A DNA stretch of 14,240 nt. It comes from JBEVNX01 sp040507895 (GTDB lineage Bacteria > Desulfobacterota > Binatia > JACPRU01). The notes beneath the pieces were generated by a model, which searched no databases, was not told where the DNA came from, and was given only the letters and a program-made list of their open reading frames with translations. Position 1 is the stretch's first letter. Each line of letters opens with the position of its first letter. This document shows positions 14,142 to 14,240 of the stretch, piece by piece. The translations under genes and the position numbers were made by a program. The DNA lies in assembly GCA_040507895.1 (NCBI GenBank), contig JBEVNX010000026.1, positions 1 through 14,240 on the forward strand, written 5' to 3'.

Positions 14142-14240
14142 TCACTTCACGATCGACGAGACCACCAAGTCGGCGACCGCTCCCATACGCTCGACATGAT
14201 AGCTGTCCTCCATGAGGCCCGCGGACAGGAAAGCGAGGCT
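14142..14240 (-). CDS. 3' end of an unidentified protein, cut by the right edge
   Basis: The frame is open from the right edge to TGA 14144-14142 and gives 32 residues: LAFLSAGLMEDSYHVERMGA followed by VADLVVSSIVK. The codons show the G/C third-position bias of the other genes. The sequence looks like the end of a soluble enzyme, with a final helix. It is too short to name a family. A competing frame on the same strand is also open across this interval, so a frameshift near 14160 cannot be excluded. Confidence 0.35.
   Translation of the reverse strand, partial: SLAFLSAGLMEDSYHVERMGAVADLVVSSIVK

Noticed and set aside
1..14240. CRISPR array, tRNA/rRNA genes, complete insertion sequence, phage or defence genes
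   Set aside because: No regularly spaced repeats, cloverleaf-like sequences, transposase motifs or defence-type domains were seen while reading both strands.

Overview
The window looks like a chromosomal segment of a Gram-negative, high-GC bacterium. It carries a complete RND-type tripartite efflux operon with an outer-membrane lipoprotein and a BamE/SmpA-like periplasmic protein. Two luciferase-like monooxygenases, a quinone-oxidoreductase-type dehydrogenase and a short-chain dehydrogenase suggest an environmental, catabolically versatile proteobacterium or a relative (Myxococcota- or Binatota-like lineages are possible, but the sequence alone does not fix the phylum). Most genes use G/C-rich third codon positions. 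The first 0.6 kb is visibly less GC-rich.

Layout. 1-562 (-): a 5'-methylthioadenosine/S-adenosylhomocysteine nucleosidase, cut by the left edge. 600-983: a patch of gene debris, with a piece resembling the C-terminal part of a LuxR-type regulator followed in another frame by a piece of a polytopic membrane protein. 1135-1512 (+): a small secreted protein with a BamE/SmpA-like fold. 1623-8203 (-): an efflux operon read from right to left as TetR regulator, membrane-fusion protein, RND permease and outer-membrane factor, then a small unknown protein. The junctions are tight (ATGA overlap, 11-nt gap, TGATG overlap, 26-nt gap). The promoter in front of tetR holds a perfect 12-bp palindrome exactly between its -35 and -10 boxes, plus a second related palindrome near the start of transcription, so the regulator most likely represses its own operon.

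8286-9041 has no intact gene but contains a frameshifted EthD-family fragment. From 9042 on there are four free-standing oxidoreductases: an F420-type LLM oxidoreductase (+), a quinone oxidoreductase/MDR protein (-), a second LLM monooxygenase (-) and an NAD-type SDR (+). They lie in mixed orientation and do not form one operon, though they could serve related oxidation steps. A 26-bp interrupted palindrome lies upstream of the quinone oxidoreductase. The right edge holds the 3' end of an unidentified minus-strand gene.

I found no CRISPR array, tRNA, rRNA, intact insertion sequence or phage gene, and no clearly novel multi-gene system. The most informative points are the operator architecture of the efflux operon, its fifth small gene, the palindrome at 11308-11333, and the density of decayed gene pieces between intact genes.
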